Positions 18,680 to 20,117 of a DNA stretch of 20,117 nucleotides are shown one piece after another. The stretch is taken from positions 1 to 20,117 of IMG/VR virus record IMGVR_UViG_3300017732_000096; one strand, written 5' to 3'. The first letter of the stretch is position 1, and each line of letters begins with the position of its first letter. The notes under the pieces were generated by a model. The model ran no database searches. It worked only from the letters and a program-made list of their open reading frames with translations, and was not told where the DNA came from. The position numbers were made by a program, and so were the translations under genes. The stretch comes from a virus.

Positions 18680-20117
18680 TTATTTATCTGATAATTTTTG
18701 CTCTAGAATTTCAACCTTAGTTGATAATTCCTTAACTGCTTCAATAAGTAGTGCAGTGAGTTTGTCATATTTGACTGCCATATAACCAGTCTCTCTGATA
18801 GTAGTGAGTCCGGGAAGTCCAAGAGCAGCAATTTCTTGTGCGATAACACCCGTATCTTCACCTTCATGAACACCACCCTCAATCCAGGTGAATGTATTAC
18901 CACTGATTGAACGAATCTTGGTAAGAGGTTCTTTAATCGGTGTAATATCTAATTTTAATCTTTCATCAGATGAGAAGAATGCGGTGATGTCATCGGTAAC
19001 TGTTAATGTTCCGGTGATGGCAGTGTTGCTCTGTAATGTAGATGTGCCACTCACAATCAAGTTATCATCAACTGTTGTTGTTCCACCAGTAGAATCAAGT
19101 GTTAAATTGCCAGATGCAGTATCAATTTCTCCATTGCCACTTACACCAATTCTAATCTCGTCAATGTGTGCCTCGGAGAATGGTAATGATGCAGTGCCAA
19201 GATATGCACCCTCATCAGCATCTGGGACGATACCAGTATTAAATACTGCCTGTCCTGCAAATATTGATGTTGAAGAAACATTTAATGTTCCGTTTAAATC
19301 TAGGTTGTCATTAATTTCAACTTCACCAGAAGCAGAATTGAGGATTAAATCGCCCGTGGTAGTATCAATCGTATTGTCTTCAGTGATTGCAATCTGAATA
19401 TTACCGAAAGTAGCACCAGCACCAGTTACATTATTGTCAAAGGTAATGTTTCCTCCGATATTTAAATCGCCAACAATACCAGCACCACCATCGATGACAA
19501 GTGCTCCGGTAGTTTTAGTTGTTGATTGTGTAGTATTTGCAATCTTGACTGGACCTTTTGCCGTTAAATTATCTTTAAAGGTGACTTCTCCATTAAGTGT
19601 AACTGGACCATCAAATTGTGAAAGAATCTGTCCCGAATCTCCACCCTCAACTACAAGATTATTTTTGACGATAACTTCATCAAAAACTACACTGAGACTA
19701 GATGGATCTTCACCAGTAACTGTTGAAACTGGAATGTCATAAGTTTTTTCTTCGCCTGTTGAAGATGATGTTCTTCTATTTCCAACATAAAAATCGCCCT
19801 TGTTATTCATACCCGTATAAACAACAATACCACCCCTTCTTTCCTGCGCCTGAGAGAGGAATTCTTCGGTCTCTGTGAGTGTTCTGTCCTGAACTTGTGG
19901 AAGACCCGTTGAGTAGTTGCCAGGACCATATCCAAGATACTCAAATGTATGACCGGATGCACGAATGATAGATGGTCTGCGGAATTCAATCGCGATTGGA
20001 TCTACTTTATTCAGTAAAGAACCAGAATCATGAGTAGAGATTCCTGTTCCTAATGCTCCTCGTGCTACAGTTATTTCATTGCTACCAGTGCCGGTGATGG
20101 TATCAGTTACGACTCTC
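18680..20117 (-). CDS. Tail-fibre-like protein with C-terminal S74 chaperone domain, 5' end outside window
   Basis: The frame is open through the right edge: upstream of the ATG at 19810 it reads ...LTETEEFLSQAQERRGGIVV then YTG-MNNKGDFYVGNRR, so that ATG is internal. At least 478 residues are seen. Middle: beta-repeat shaft (GDLILNSASGEVEINDN, GNLTLDSTGG). C-terminus: SSDERLK, GVIAQEI and a coiled coil (ELSTKVEILEQKL), the Peptidase_S74 intramolecular chaperone, which trimerises the fibre and then cleaves itself off just before the SDERLK serine. It ends inside a late promoter for the next gene. Confidence 0.9.
   Translation of the reverse strand, partial: RVVTDTITGTGSNEITVARGALGTGISTHDSGSLLNKVDPIAIEFRRPSIIRASGHTFEYLGYGPGNYSTGLPQVQDRTLTETEEFLSQAQERRGGIVVYTGMNNKGDFYVGNRRTSSSTGEEKTYDIPVSTVTGEDPSSLSVVFDEVIVKNNLVVEGGDSGQILSQFDGPVTLNGEVTFKDNLTAKGPVKIANTTQSTTKTTGALVIDGGAGIVGDLNIGGNITFDNNVTGAGATFGNIQIAITEDNTIDTTTGDLILNSASGEVEINDNLDLNGTLNVSSTSIFAGQAVFNTGIVPDADEGAYLGTASLPFSEAHIDEIRIGVSGNGEIDTASGNLTLDSTGGTTTVDDNLIVSGTSTLQSNTAITGTLTVTDDITAFFSSDERLKLDITPIKEPLTKIRSISGNTFTWIEGGVHEGEDTGVIAQEIAALGLPGLTTIRETGYMAVKYDKLTALLIEAVKELSTKVEILEQKLSDK
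18681..18688 (-). promoter_or_regulatory. Late promoter GATAAATA overlapping stop codon
   Basis: The NATAAATA octamer on the minus strand includes the last two sense codons and most of the TAA of the upstream fibre gene, 24 bases before the ATG of the 785-residue protein. T4-type late control of a virion gene fits. Confidence 0.65.

Noticed and set aside
17522-19742. Long plus-strand frames opposite the fibre genes (17522-18097, 18888-19397, 19434-19742)
   Set aside because: They are antisense shadows of repetitive Thr/Gly/Val codons; the minus frames have clear fibre motifs.
1-20117. tRNA genes, CRISPR arrays, transposons or integrase
   Set aside because: No cloverleaf with a T-loop signature, no spaced direct repeats of CRISPR form and no recombinase motifs were found on reading both strands; the 11-bp iterons are contiguous and lack spacers.

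Overview
This window looks like part of the genome of a T4-like (Straboviridae/Kyanoviridae-type) myovirus that infects marine cyanobacteria (Prochlorococcus or Synechococcus). The evidence is A+T-rich DNA, nearly 40 tightly packed genes all read leftward (minus strand) with many 4-bp ATGA overlaps, NATAAATA late-promoter octamers, host-like sigma-70 promoters, two tail-fibre-type structural proteins, a glycine-rich tail adhesin, three 2-oxoglutarate/Fe(II) oxygenases, and a CP12-like Calvin-cycle inhibitor that points to a photosynthetic host. No tRNA, integrase, transposase or CRISPR array was seen.

Layout by coordinate (transcription runs right to left). 1-1087: tiny acidic early-type genes separated by a repeated 14-15 bp motif and by promoter cassettes. 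1088-1703: the only long non-coding stretch. It holds palindromes around TCTCG-T-CGAGA, a block of 11-bp direct repeats and three DnaA-box-like nonamers, so it resembles a replication origin. 1704-5497: a structural/modification block with a membrane protein, two Cys-rich zinc-ribbon proteins, three 2OG-Fe(II) oxygenases and a 396-residue glycine-rich adhesin. 5502-8377: a ladder of small, mostly uncharacterised, translationally coupled proteins. 8405-10074: a gamma-class adenine methyltransferase coupled to a possible restriction endonuclease. 10187-10959: a HExxH metalloprotease-like protein and a conserved phage protein. 11058-12382: a beta-class adenine methyltransferase overlapping a PD-(D/E)XK nuclease-like gene. 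12470-14898: CP12 and a series of 46-135-residue phage proteins. 14968-16143: an SF2 DEAH helicase. 16300-20117: two large tail-fibre-like proteins, the right-hand one cut by the window edge.

Two themes stand out beyond routine annotation. First, at least eight intergenic or gene-terminal sites carry a related regulatory cassette: an upstream box (CAGTT..GAACTG and/or GTGTCACA), sometimes a hairpin, and a -10 hexamer. These resemble the promoter-early-stem-loop (PeSL) shuffling cassettes known from T-even phages. Several overlap the 3' end of the upstream gene, and two unrelated methyltransferases end in a similar tag because of it. Second, two methyltransferase/nuclease-like pairs, each closely overlapping, may be complete restriction-modification modules carried by a lytic phage.

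Functions are inferred from motifs read by eye. No database search was possible.
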